64,000 bases of DNA from the NCBI GenBank assembly GCA_963807425.1, contig CAWEBZ010000012.1:1-64000 (forward strand), in the 5' to 3' direction. A model generated the notes under the pieces. That model saw nothing but the letters and a program-made list of their open reading frames with translations. It did not search any database and had not been told where the DNA came from. Each line of letters starts with the position of its first letter. Position 1 is the first letter of the stretch. The position numbers were made by a program, and so were the translations under genes. The DNA is from VRUE01 sp963807425 (GTDB lineage Bacteria > Actinomycetota > Thermoleophilia > Solirubrobacterales > 70-9). Of the stretch, positions 12,016 through 19,609 are shown piece after piece.

Positions 12016-12638
12016 CGGCGCGGATCTGCATCTTGGACTACGGCATGGGCAACCTGCGCTCGGTCGAGAAGGCGCTCGAGCATGTCGGCGCGACTGCGAC
12101 GATCGCCAACGACGCGGCGACGATTCGCGCTGCGGACGGCTTGATCCTGCCCGGTGTCGGCGCGTTCCCGAGGGCGATGGAGGGGGTGCGCGAGCTGGGA
12201 CTGGACGAGCTGATCGCCGAGCGGCGTGATGCTGGCGGGCCGATCCTCGGCATCTGCCTCGGCCTGCAGCTCCTCTTCGACTCGACCACGGAGCTGGGCG
12301 GAGCAGACGGCCTCGGGCTTCTCTCCGGGTCCGTTGACGGCCTCGATGCGCCGGGGCTCAAGATTCCCCACATCGGCTGGTCGCCGGTCCGCTGGGAGAA
12401 GGAGTCGCGGCTCACCGAGGGCATCGACTCCGAGACGCCGTTCTATCTCGTCCACTCGTTCGCGCCGCAGCCGCAGCCCGACGACCTGCTCGGGACTGCC
12501 GCCTACGGCGCCCGCTTCGCCTGTGCCGCCGAACGTGACAACGTCTTCGGCGTTCAGTTCCACCCCGAGAAGTCGAGCGCCGCCGGTCTGCGGCTGCTCT
12601 CGAACTTCGCCGGGATCTGCGCCTCCGTTCCCGCGTGA
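12012..12638 (+). CDS. hisH: imidazole glycerol phosphate synthase, glutaminase subunit
   Basis: HisH hydrolyses glutamine and channels ammonia to HisF. The 208 residues form a class I glutamine amidotransferase. GICLGLQLLF carries the nucleophile Cys82. GVQFHPEKS holds the His and Glu of the triad. The N-terminal DYGMGNLRS is typical of HisH. It overlaps hisB (ATGA) and hisA (GTGA). Its partner hisF lies one gene further on. Confidence 0.96.
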   Translation: MTARICILDYGMGNLRSVEKALEHVGATATIANDAATIRAADGLILPGVGAFPRAMEGVRELGLDELIAERRDAGGPILGICLGLQLLFDSTTELGGADGLGLLSGSVDGLDAPGLKIPHIGWSPVRWEKESRLTEGIDSETPFYLVHSFAPQPQPDDLLGTAAYGARFACAAERDNVFGVQFHPEKSSAAGLRLLSNFAGICASVPA

Positions 12639-13363
12639 TCCTCTATCCCGCTATCGACATCCGCGGTGGTCAGGCGGTGCGGCTGCTGCAGGGCGACTAC
12701 GAGCGCGAGACGCCCTACGACGCCGATCCGGTCGATGCGGCAACGCGCTGGGCCGCGGACGGCGCCCGGTTCTTGCACGTCGTCGATCTGGACGGGGCGA
12801 AGGCGGGGGTGCCGCAGAACCTCGATCTCATCCATCGGTTGACGGCCAACGTCAAATGCCCGGTGCAGTTCGGAGGGGGTCTACGCGATCCCGAGTGGGT
12901 TCGAGCGGCATTCGAAGCGGGGGTAGACCGGGTAGTGCTCGGAACCGCCGCATTGCGCGACCCGGAGTTCCTGGACCAGATGCTGGATCGCCATGGGGAG
13001 CGCGTGGTCGTCTCGGTCGATGCTCGCGACGGCAAGGTTGCGCTCGCGGGATGGACAGAAGCAGGTGAGGAGGGGGTGGTCGAGGCCGTGGCGGAGCTGA
13101 GCTCCCGGGGCGTTGCGCGCTTTCTCTGCACCGCGATCGAGGTGGACGGAACGATGGAGGGGCCAGCCCTCGGCGAGCTGGGCCGGATCGCCGCCGCGAC
13201 CCAGGCGCAAGTGATCGCATCCGGCGGCGTGGGACAGCTCTCCGATCTCGAAGCGCTCGCGCGTGAGATGCCCGCCAACGTCGAAGGCGCAATCGTCGGT
13301 CGCGCCCTATACGAGGGTCGCTTCACCGTCGCTCAGGCCAACGCGGTGTTGCGACGCGCCTAG
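12635..13363 (+). CDS. hisA: phosphoribosylformimino-AICAR phosphate isomerase
   Basis: HisA opens and isomerises the ribose of ProFAR, a TIM-barrel Amadori reaction. The 242 residues start LYPAIDIRGGQAVRL with the first catalytic Asp8. The second Asp is in VVSVDARDGKVALAGW. Phosphate-binding glycines are in QFGGGLRD and IASGGVG. Some actinobacteria use a bifunctional HisA/TrpF (PriA), which cannot be judged here by eye. GTG start overlaps hisH. It is followed by a strong hairpin before hisF. Confidence 0.94.
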   Translation: MILYPAIDIRGGQAVRLLQGDYERETPYDADPVDAATRWAADGARFLHVVDLDGAKAGVPQNLDLIHRLTANVKCPVQFGGGLRDPEWVRAAFEAGVDRVVLGTAALRDPEFLDQMLDRHGERVVVSVDARDGKVALAGWTEAGEEGVVEAVAELSSRGVARFLCTAIEVDGTMEGPALGELGRIAAATQAQVIASGGVGQLSDLEALAREMPANVEGAIVGRALYEGRFTVAQANAVLRRA

Positions 13364-13402
13364 TGGCGCTTTCTTCCCGCTATCCGGGAATAAGGCGCCA
13401 CT
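13362..13402. repeat. intergenic hairpin H1 between hisA and hisF
   Basis: Inverted repeat with arms AGTGGCGC / GCGCCACT extended inward by CTTCCCG / CGGGAA, 17 of 19 positions paired around a CTAT loop. The left arm begins in the hisA stop codon region. The inner 26 nt resemble hairpin H2 at 32158-32202 with compensatory changes. No T-tract follows, so it is not a classical terminator. It lies one base before the hisF -10-like box. Confidence 0.8.
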
Positions 13403-13403
13403 C

Positions 13404-13409
13404 TAGGCT
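13404..13409 (+). promoter_or_regulatory. putative leaderless -10 box of hisF
   Basis: TAGGCT, 6 nt before the hisF ATG and 1 nt after hairpin H1. It suggests that hisF has its own leaderless transcript. Confidence 0.5.
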
Positions 13410-13415
13410 TAGGCC

Positions 13416-14174
13416 ATGGTTCTGAAGAGAGTCATCCCCTGCCTCGACGTCGATGCCGGTCGCGTCGTCAAGGGGACCAACTTCGTTGGGCTGCGCGACG
13501 CCGGCGATCCGGTCGAGCTGGCGGAGCGCTACGACGCCGAGGGGGCCGACGAGCTGGTCTTCCTCGACATCACCGCTTCGCATGAGAAGCGGGAGACGAT
13601 CGTCGAGCTGGCGCGTCGCACGGCGGACAACGTCTTCATCCCCTTCACGATCGGCGGTGGGATCAGGTCGGTGGAGGACGCCCAGGCGGTGCTCGACGCT
13701 GGGGCCGACAAGGTCTCGGTCAACTCATCGGCGCTGGCGCGACCCGAGCTGCTGACCGAGCTTGCGGACCACTTTGGCGCGCAGTGCGTGGTGATCGCGA
13801 TCGACGCCAAGCGCGAGGACGGGACCTGGGGCGTCTACGTCAACGGGGGGCGCAAGCGGGTCGACGGGCGCGATGCCGTCTCCTGGGCGGAAGAGGCGGT
13901 CGAGCGCGGTGCGGGTGAGGTGCTCTTGACCAGCATGGACCGCGACGGGACCAACAACGGCTACGACATCGAGCTGACCCGCTTGGTGGCCGATGCGGTT
14001 CCGGTCCCGGTGATCGCCTCCGGGGGGGCGGGGACGCTGGAGCACCTGAGCGAGGCGATCACCGAGGGGGGCGCCGACGCTGTCCTGTGCGCCTCGATCT
14101 TCCACTACGGCACCTACCGCGTGTGCGAGGCGAAGGAGCGTCTGGCCGCTGACGGCATACCCGTCCGGCGCTGA
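13416..14174 (+). CDS. hisF: imidazole glycerol phosphate synthase, cyclase subunit
   Basis: HisF uses ammonia from HisH to make imidazole glycerol phosphate and AICAR. The 252-residue TIM barrel has catalytic Asp11 in RVIPCLDVD and a second Asp (about 130) in VVIAIDAKRED. Phosphate-site glycines are in TIGGGIRS and IASGGAGT. It ends the his cluster. hisC, hisI and hisE are not in the window and must lie elsewhere. The stop overlaps the next start by one base. Confidence 0.96.
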   Translation: MVLKRVIPCLDVDAGRVVKGTNFVGLRDAGDPVELAERYDAEGADELVFLDITASHEKRETIVELARRTADNVFIPFTIGGGIRSVEDAQAVLDAGADKVSVNSSALARPELLTELADHFGAQCVVIAIDAKREDGTWGVYVNGGRKRVDGRDAVSWAEEAVERGAGEVLLTSMDRDGTNNGYDIELTRLVADAVPVPVIASGGAGTLEHLSEAITEGGADAVLCASIFHYGTYRVCEAKERLAADGIPVRR

Positions 14175-15298
14175 TGGCCGCCAAGCTGAATGAGAGCTTC
14201 GCAGAGGCGCTGGAGTCCGCCTACCCCGAGCTGAACGCGGTCCGTGAGGCGGCGGACCAGCCCGTCTACCTGGTCGGCGGCGCGGTGCGGGACCTCCTTC
14301 TGGGTCGTGGGCGCACCGATATCGACCTGGTGGTCGAGGGCGACGCCGCCGCGCTCGCCGCGCGGCTCGGCGCCGAGGTGGTCGAGCACGAGCGCTTCGC
14401 CACCGCCAAGGCAAGGCTCGACGGCCACGAGCTGGACATCGCCAGCGCTCGCTCGGAGAGCTATCCGAGCCCTGGGGCGCTGCCGGTGGTCGAGCCCGCT
14501 GCCGAGGTCGAGGCAGACCTCTCCCGCCGCGACTTCACGATCAACGCGATGGCGGTCCCGCTGAGCGGCGAGCCGCGCCTGATCGATCCCCACGGCGGCC
14601 AAGCCGATCTCGAGGCCGGCTTGCTGCGCATCCTTCACTCGCGTTCCTTCGAGGACGACCCGACCCGGGCCCTGCGCGCCGCGCGCTACCTGACTCGTTT
14701 CGGCTTCGCGCTCGAGTCCGGGACAGCGGCGCTGCTGAGCGAGACGGACCTGGGCACGGTCTCGGCCGATCGCCGCCGGGCCGAGCTGCTGCGGGTCGCG
14801 GCCGAGACCGAAGCGCCCCAGGCCTTCGAGCTGCTCGGCGAGTGGGGCCTGATCGAGCTTCAGCCGGATGGCCCCGAGCTGGCGGCGCGGATGGCGGCGC
14901 TGCTGCGCGAGCGGCCCTGGTCCGAGGTGGTGGACCCGGCGCGGGCGGTGCTTGCCGCGGCGCTCGACCCGCCAGGCAGGGAGATGGAGCTGGTCGAGGC
15001 CGGTCCGCGGAGTCCCTCCGAGGCGGTCGAGCTCGCGAGGCGGTTCGGCCCGGCCGATCTCGTCCTGGCGCGGATCCGCGGCGCCGTGTGGCTCGAGGGC
15101 TACATGAAGGAGTGGTCCGCGGTCGTGCTCGAGATCGACGGTCGGGATCTGATCGACGCCGGGATCCCCGAGGGTCCCGAAGTCGGGCGGGGTCTCGCCG
15201 CGGCGCTGCGGCGCAAGCTCGACGGCGAGGTCTCGGGACGCGACGAGGAGCTGGCGGTGGCGCTGGAGGCCGCAAAGGGGCGCGATGGAGTGGCGTGA
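14174..15298 (+). CDS. CCA tRNA nucleotidyltransferase / poly(A) polymerase family protein
   Basis: A class II nucleotidyltransferase that adds CCA or A residues to RNA 3' ends. At 374 residues it has the head-domain motifs LVGGAVRD (33-40) and the metal-binding Asp49-x-Asp51 in TDIDLVVEG. These are followed by RRDFTINAMAV and the RNA-binding neck motif FEDDPTRALRAARYLTRFGF. CCA-adding and poly(A) polymerases cannot be told apart safely by eye. No HD domain is seen. It overlaps pgeF by 14 nt. Confidence 0.88.
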   Translation: MAAKLNESFAEALESAYPELNAVREAADQPVYLVGGAVRDLLLGRGRTDIDLVVEGDAAALAARLGAEVVEHERFATAKARLDGHELDIASARSESYPSPGALPVVEPAAEVEADLSRRDFTINAMAVPLSGEPRLIDPHGGQADLEAGLLRILHSRSFEDDPTRALRAARYLTRFGFALESGTAALLSETDLGTVSADRRRAELLRVAAETEAPQAFELLGEWGLIELQPDGPELAARMAALLRERPWSEVVDPARAVLAAALDPPGREMELVEAGPRSPSEAVELARRFGPADLVLARIRGAVWLEGYMKEWSAVVLEIDGRDLIDAGIPEGPEVGRGLAAALRRKLDGEVSGRDEELAVALEAAKGRDGVA

Positions 15299-16031
15299 GG
15301 CGGGCGGGACCCGCTGGCTCGAGGCGCGAATGCCAGGTGCGAGAGCCGCCTTCGCAACTCGCCTCGGCGGCGTCAGCGAGGCGCCCTTCGACGGCCTCAA
15401 CCTCGGCCTCCTCACCGATGACGAGCCGGCGGCGGTTGTAGAGAACCGCCGCCGTCTCGCGACGGCACTCGGCTTCGCGCCGGAGCAGGTTGTCGCCGGC
15501 CACCAGGTGCACGGAGCCGAGCTCGCGAGCCATGCCGGGCCTCAGCGCGCCAGCCCCTTCGCCGAGCCTGGCAGCTCGATCCCCGACGTGGACGGCCATC
15601 TCAGCTCCGAGCCGTCGCTGGCGCTGCTCGTCTTCGTCGCCGATTGCGTTCCCGTCGCGCTGGCGGGACCGGGTGGCGTCGCGATGCTGCATTGCGGCTG
15701 GCGTGGTCTGGCGGGCGGGATCGTTGCTCGCGGCGTCGCGGCGGTCGGCGCCACCGATGCCGTGATCGGGCCGGCGATCGGTCCCTGTTGCTATGAGGTC
15801 GGCGAGGAGGTGCTCGGTGCGTTTGCCGGGCTCGACGGAGTCGCCTCCGATCGCATGCTCGACCTGTCCGAGGTGACACGGCGGCTTCTGGGCGACGCCG
15901 GGGTCGAGCGAATCGAGTCGAGTGGGCTCTGCACCAGCTGTGAGCCGGAGCTCTTCTTCTCGCACCGACGCGACGCTGGCCGCACCGGACGGCAGGCCGG
16001 CCTGGTTTGGCGCGACGAGGGGACGGACTGA
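15285..16031 (+). CDS. pgeF: PgeF/YfiH-family (laccase-domain) protein
   Basis: This family was once called polyphenol oxidase. Characterised members remove misincorporated L-Ser from UDP-MurNAc intermediates or act on purine nucleosides. The 248 residues contain the conserved GHQVHGAEL, VADCVPVAL, MLHCGWRGLAGGI and GPAIGPCCYEVG segments whose His and Cys residues form the metal site. Position upstream of yggS and sepF matches the division cluster of Gram-positive bacteria. The start overlaps the upstream gene by 14 nt. Confidence 0.9.
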   Translation: MEWREAGGTRWLEARMPGARAAFATRLGGVSEAPFDGLNLGLLTDDEPAAVVENRRRLATALGFAPEQVVAGHQVHGAELASHAGPQRASPFAEPGSSIPDVDGHLSSEPSLALLVFVADCVPVALAGPGGVAMLHCGWRGLAGGIVARGVAAVGATDAVIGPAIGPCCYEVGEEVLGAFAGLDGVASDRMLDLSEVTRRLLGDAGVERIESSGLCTSCEPELFFSHRRDAGRTGRQAGLVWRDEGTD

Positions 16032-16034
16032 GCG

Positions 16035-16667
16035 ATGCCCGGCCTGATCCACGGGGTCGACCCGGAGAAGGTCGCCGCCAACCTCGAGCGCGCCCGCGAG
16101 GTCGCAGGGCCCGAGGTCGAGATCCTCGCCGCCACCAAGTACGTGCCGGCGGAGGAGATGGCCGCACTGGTCGAGGCCGGTGTCTCTCTGGTCGGCGAGA
16201 ACCGCCAGCAGGACCTGGCGGCCAAGCACGAGCGCTGGGGCGGCGAGTTCGAGTGGGACTTCATCGGCAACCTGCAGAGCCGCAAGGTCAAGCAGCTGCT
16301 GCCGCTCTGCCGGCTGATCCACTCGGTGGCGACCGATTCCGCTCTGGAGCAGCTGGGCCGCTACGGCGGACCTGACAGCGAGGTTCTGGTCGAGGTCAAC
16401 ATCGCCGGCGAGGAGGGCAAGGGGGGAGTGGCCCCCGCGGAGCTCGGAGCCTTCATCGAGCGCTGCCCAGTGCGCGTCTCCGGGCTGATGACGATGCCTC
16501 CCTTCAGCCAGGACCCGGAGGCATCGCGGCCGTATTTCGCTCGCCTGGCTGAGCTCGCCGCCGAGCATGGCCTTGCTCGCCTTTCGATGGGCACATCCCA
16601 GGACTGGAGGGTCGCGGTCGAGGAGGGGGCGACGATCGTCCGTCTAGGCACAGCGCTTTATGTGTGA
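16035..16667 (+). CDS. yggS: YggS-family PLP homeostasis protein
   Basis: A single-domain PLP-binding TIM barrel that buffers pyridoxal phosphate and has no confirmed enzyme reaction. The 210 residues have the PLP lysine Lys35 in LAATKYV, the HFIGNLQ-like segment FIGNLQSRKVK, GLMTMPPF and the terminal MGTSQDWRVAVEEGATIVRLGTALY. It starts 4 nt after pgeF. It lies in the usual order pgeF-yggS-sepF. Confidence 0.93.
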   Translation: MPGLIHGVDPEKVAANLERAREVAGPEVEILAATKYVPAEEMAALVEAGVSLVGENRQQDLAAKHERWGGEFEWDFIGNLQSRKVKQLLPLCRLIHSVATDSALEQLGRYGGPDSEVLVEVNIAGEEGKGGVAPAELGAFIERCPVRVSGLMTMPPFSQDPEASRPYFARLAELAAEHGLARLSMGTSQDWRVAVEEGATIVRLGTALYV

Positions 16668-16735
16668 ATTGGCGCTAGCTTGGTCATAATCTCGTAGAGG
16701 AGTCGGTCGATAGAGACCGAAACACGCGGATAGTC

Positions 16736-17284
16736 ATGGCCGTACGCGATACGTGGCATAGAGCTTTGGTCTACTTCGGCCTCGCCGAGGATCACGACTA
16801 CGGTCCCGAATACGAGGACGAAGGCTTCGAGCCCGAAACCGGGACCGAAGACGCCTTCGAAGGCCGGCGCGAGTCGGCTCAAGTCCGGCGCCTGCCCAGC
16901 GCCAGGCGCTCGCGGCGCGACGAGATCGACGACATCTTCGCCGACGACGAGCCGATCGCGGCCTCGCGGACGCGCACGCTGCGGCCGGTCGGCAACGGCG
17001 ATTCTGACGTCCAGGTTCACCTCGTCATCCCACGCAACTTCAACGATGCCCAGCAGGTCGCCGACCAGTTCAAGCGCTCTGTGCCGGTCATCCTCAACCT
17101 GCAGACGACCGATCACGAGCTCTCGAAGCGGATGATCGACTTTTGCTCGGGCCTCACCTACTCGCTTGATGGCGGCATGCAGCGGATCGCCGAGAAGATC
17201 TTCCTGCTGACACCCCGCAACGTCGAGGTCTCCGCTGAGGAGAAGGCCCGTCTGATCGACAAGGGCTTCTTCAACCAGTCCTAG
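16736..17284 (+). CDS. sepF: cell division protein SepF
   Basis: SepF links FtsZ filaments to the membrane at the division septum. The 182 residues comprise a short N-terminal segment (MAVRDTWHRALVYFGLAED) that can act as membrane-targeting helix. An acidic, Arg-rich linker follows, then the C-terminal SepF domain (about 95-180) with VHLVIPRNFNDAQQVAD, SKRMIDFCSGLTYSLDG and FLLTPRNVEVS. The 68-nt upstream gap holds the short inverted repeat TCGGTC/GACCGA (16703-16720). ATG start at 16736 is fixed by the amphipathic N-terminus. Confidence 0.94.
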   Translation: MAVRDTWHRALVYFGLAEDHDYGPEYEDEGFEPETGTEDAFEGRRESAQVRRLPSARRSRRDEIDDIFADDEPIAASRTRTLRPVGNGDSDVQVHLVIPRNFNDAQQVADQFKRSVPVILNLQTTDHELSKRMIDFCSGLTYSLDGGMQRIAEKIFLLTPRNVEVSAEEKARLIDKGFFNQS

Positions 17285-17293
17285 CCTGCTGGA

Positions 17294-17299
17294 TAGGCT
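17294..17299 (+). promoter_or_regulatory. putative leaderless -10 box of proC
   Basis: TAGGCT, 7 nt before the proC ATG, in the 22-nt gap after sepF. No ribosome site is present. Confidence 0.5.
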
Positions 17300-17306
17300 G
17301 CCGACG

Positions 17307-18047
17307 ATGATCGTTGGCTTCGTCGGATCGGGGAGCATGGCCGCTGCGATGGCGCGGGGCTGGGCAGATGGCGCCGAGCAACTCCTCTTCACGGACTCGG
17401 GCTCGGGTCGGGCAGCGGAGCTCGCACGCGAGCTGGGCGGCGAGGCCGTCGGCTCGAATGCTGAGTTGGCCGAGAGGGCCGATTTGATCGTGCTGGCCGT
17501 GAAGCCGGCGAAGCTCGGCGAGGTGGCTGGGGAGCTCGGTGGCGCCAAGGTCATCGTTTCGCTCTTGGGTGCGACCTCCCTGGAGAAGGTTTCCGCGGCC
17601 TTTCCCGGCGCAGAGGTCCTGCGGGTGATGCCAAACGTCGCCGTCGAGCTGGGGCGCGGGGTGCTCTGCGTGGCTGGCGACGAGTCGCCGCCGGTGCGCG
17701 AGATGCTGGCGCGACTGGGGCACGTGGTCGAGCTGCCGGACTCGGAATTCGACGCCGCGACAGCGGTGATGGGGTGTGCGCCGGCCTATCTGGCGTTGGC
17801 AGTCGAGGCGATCGCTGACGCCGGGGCCGCGGATGGGCTGGACGCGGAGTTGTCCCGCGAGCTGGTCATCGAGACGACGGTGGGGACCGCGGAGCTGCTG
17901 CGGACCCGCCACCCAGCCGACGTGCGCAAGGCCGTCGCCTCTCCGGGTGGCAGCACCGAGGCCGGGCTGGAGGCGCTTGACCGCGAAGGCGTTCGCGATG
18001 CCTTCGCAGCCGCGGTACGGGCTTCGTTGGAGAGGATGCGCGGGTGA
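17307..18047 (+). CDS. proC: pyrroline-5-carboxylate reductase
   Basis: ProC reduces pyrroline-5-carboxylate to proline with NAD(P)H. The 246 residues begin with the Rossmann motif VGFVGSGSMAAAMARG. They continue with LAVKP near 70, VMPNVAVELGRGV, GCAPAYLALAVEA and the C-terminal signature VASPGGSTEAGLEAL. The stop overlaps yggT by 4 nt, so proline synthesis is coupled to the following membrane genes, as often seen downstream of sepF. Confidence 0.94.
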   Translation: MIVGFVGSGSMAAAMARGWADGAEQLLFTDSGSGRAAELARELGGEAVGSNAELAERADLIVLAVKPAKLGEVAGELGGAKVIVSLLGATSLEKVSAAFPGAEVLRVMPNVAVELGRGVLCVAGDESPPVREMLARLGHVVELPDSEFDAATAVMGCAPAYLALAVEAIADAGAADGLDAELSRELVIETTVGTAELLRTRHPADVRKAVASPGGSTEAGLEALDREGVRDAFAAAVRASLERMRG

Positions 18048-18346
18048 CCGTCTTCGCCCTCAGCCGCTACGACGTCGCTGACTACGTCAGCGCCCTCTTC
18101 CTCGTCTACATCATCCTGATCTTCTGCAACGTGCTGATCTCCTATGTGCCGCGGATGCCCTATCGGCCCTGGCTGCGGTCGGTGCTCGACTTCATCACCG
18201 AGACGACCAACCCCTACCTCAATTTCTTCCGCCGCTTCCTGCCCCCGCTCGGCGGCGGTGGCTTCGCGCTCGACCTCAGCCCGATCATCGGTGTCATCGT
18301 GCTCTTCATCCTGCGCGCCGTGGTCGTCGGCCTGATCGAAGGGTGA
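18044..18346 (+). CDS. yggT: YggT-family membrane protein
   Basis: A 100-residue integral membrane protein with two hydrophobic segments (about 14-35 and 76-96). Between them is the family motif in RSVLDFITETTNPYLNFFRRFLPPLGG. YggT proteins are linked to division and osmotic or envelope functions without a settled biochemistry. GTG start overlaps proC by 4 nt and the end overlaps lspA by 4 nt. Confidence 0.9.
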   Translation: MTVFALSRYDVADYVSALFLVYIILIFCNVLISYVPRMPYRPWLRSVLDFITETTNPYLNFFRRFLPPLGGGGFALDLSPIIGVIVLFILRAVVVGLIEG

Positions 18347-18801
18347 GCGGCGGCGGCGCTCGCGCCTGGCGCCTGGCGGGCGCGCTCTGCGGTCTCGTCG
18401 TAGTTCTCGACCAAGCGACGAAGGCCCTGGTCGAAGCCAACTTGGCGATCGGCGAGGACGTCGACGTGCTCGGCCCGCTGGAGCTCACCCTCTCGCACAA
18501 CAGCGGCGTCGCCTTCGGGCTGGCCAGCGGCGGTGGCGTGCAGTTGGCGTTGCTCGCTGCTCTCGCCCTCGGTGTGATCGGCTTCCTCTTCGCCCGCAAT
18601 TCGGCCCAACCCGGCATGTGGGTGGGGGTGGGGCTGCTGGCAGGCGGCGCTATCGGCAACCTCGTCGACCGGGTCCGCGAGGGCGCGGTCACCGACTTCG
18701 TCGCGGTGGGGAGCTGGCCGCCCTTCAACCTTGCCGACGTCTCGATCACGGTCGGCGTCCTCGTGCTCGTCCTGGCCTACATGCGCGAGGGGTCCGCTTG
18801 A
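18343..18801 (+). CDS. lspA: lipoprotein signal peptidase (signal peptidase II)
   Basis: LspA cleaves the signal peptide of diacylglyceryl-modified prolipoproteins in the membrane. The 152 residues have four hydrophobic segments. Family motifs are VVLDQATKALV, SHNSGVAFGL, GNLVDR with catalytic Asp109 and FNLADVSI with catalytic Asp132. GTG start overlaps yggT. The stop overlaps the rluD start (TTGA). Confidence 0.95.
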   Translation: MSGGGARAWRLAGALCGLVVVLDQATKALVEANLAIGEDVDVLGPLELTLSHNSGVAFGLASGGGVQLALLAALALGVIGFLFARNSAQPGMWVGVGLLAGGAIGNLVDRVREGAVTDFVAVGSWPPFNLADVSITVGVLVLVLAYMREGSA

Positions 18802-19475
18802 GCGGCGAGCTGCGGATCGTGCACCTCGATGAGGCGCTGGCCGTGGTTGACAAGCCAGCCGGCCTTGTCGTCCACCCTGCGCCATCGCACGAGGGCCCGA
18901 CCCTGGTCGGCGAGCTTGGCGAGCTGCTGGGCGGCGGGGGGGACCCTGAGCGCCCCGGCATCGTTCACCGGCTCGACAAGGGGACCAGCGGCCTCTTGGT
19001 CGTCGCCCGCTCGGACGAGGCCCACTCGGCGTTGCAGGCTCAGGTCCAGCGCCGCGAGGTCGAGCGCATCTACCTGGCGCTGGCGCGGGGCCGGCTCTCG
19101 TCCCGCACTGGAACCATCGACGCGCCGATCGGGCGCGCCTCGAGGCAGCGCCACCGGATGGCGGTCTCGGGCGCCGCCTCACGCCAGGCGCGCACCCACT
19201 TCACCGTGCTGGAGCCGCTTGCCGCCGAGACCTATCTCGAGGCAAGGCTGGAGACCGGGCGTACCCACCAGATCCGTGCCCACTTCGCAGCGATCGGCCA
19301 CCCGCTGGCCGGGGATGAGACCTATGGAGGAGAGCGGAAGTACGGCCTGGAGCGGCAGTTCCTGCACGCACACCGTCTCTCCTTCATCCACCCGGTGAAG
19401 GGGGAGCGGATGGAGCTCGTCTCCGAGCTGCCCGCCGATCTCGCTTCGGCGCTGGATGCGGCCCGCGCTGCCTAG
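18798..19475 (+). CDS. rluD: RluD-type 23S rRNA/tRNA pseudouridine synthase
   Basis: RluA-family synthases isomerise uridine to pseudouridine in structured RNA. I chose the TTG at 18798, which overlaps the lspA stop and opens directly into VHLDEALAVVDKPAGLVVHP. This gives 225 residues without the usual N-terminal S4 RNA-binding domain. The catalytic Asp60 is in HRLDKGTSGLLVVAR. GRTHQIRAHFAAIGHPL is the family C-terminal signature. The exact target uridines cannot be told, so the gene symbol is by family. Confidence 0.88.
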   Translation: MSGELRIVHLDEALAVVDKPAGLVVHPAPSHEGPTLVGELGELLGGGGDPERPGIVHRLDKGTSGLLVVARSDEAHSALQAQVQRREVERIYLALARGRLSSRTGTIDAPIGRASRQRHRMAVSGAASRQARTHFTVLEPLAAETYLEARLETGRTHQIRAHFAAIGHPLAGDETYGGERKYGLERQFLHAHRLSFIHPVKGERMELVSELPADLASALDAARAA

Positions 19476-19609
19476 CCCAGCCCCTCTACAATCCGTCGGC
19501 TCGTAAACCGACCCCCGCTCGCACCTACTGGGTTCCTGACCGGCACGACGCCGGGTCCCAGCAAGGACGACGGGAAAAGTGCCACTCAATCCAAGGAGAG
19601 TTTTCAACC
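19476..19609 (+). promoter_or_regulatory. rpsB promoter and structured leader
   Basis: The 134-nt gap contains a good -10 hexamer TACAAT (19487-19492) without a clear -35. A hairpin follows, GTCGG/CCGAC (19495-19512), then a GC-rich stem around ACCGGC-ACGAC-GCCGGGT. A ribosome site AAGGAGAG lies about 10 nt before the rpsB ATG. Feedback control of rpsB-tsf by S2 through the leader is known in other bacteria. Here it is only suggested by the structure. Confidence 0.5.

Noticed and set aside
13362..13402. H1 as an ordinary rho-independent terminator of the his operon
   Set aside because: No T-tract follows, and hisF with its own -10-like box begins 14 nt later. Similarity to H2 suggests another role.
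14541..16568. 675-codon open frame antisense to the CCA/poly(A) polymerase, pgeF and yggS genes
   Set aside because: Compositional shadow of well-supported genes, with Arg/Pro-rich meaningless product.
18798..19475. rluD as truncated because it lacks the S4 domain
   Set aside because: Many RluA-family enzymes lack S4. The start overlaps the lspA stop, and the catalytic core is complete.
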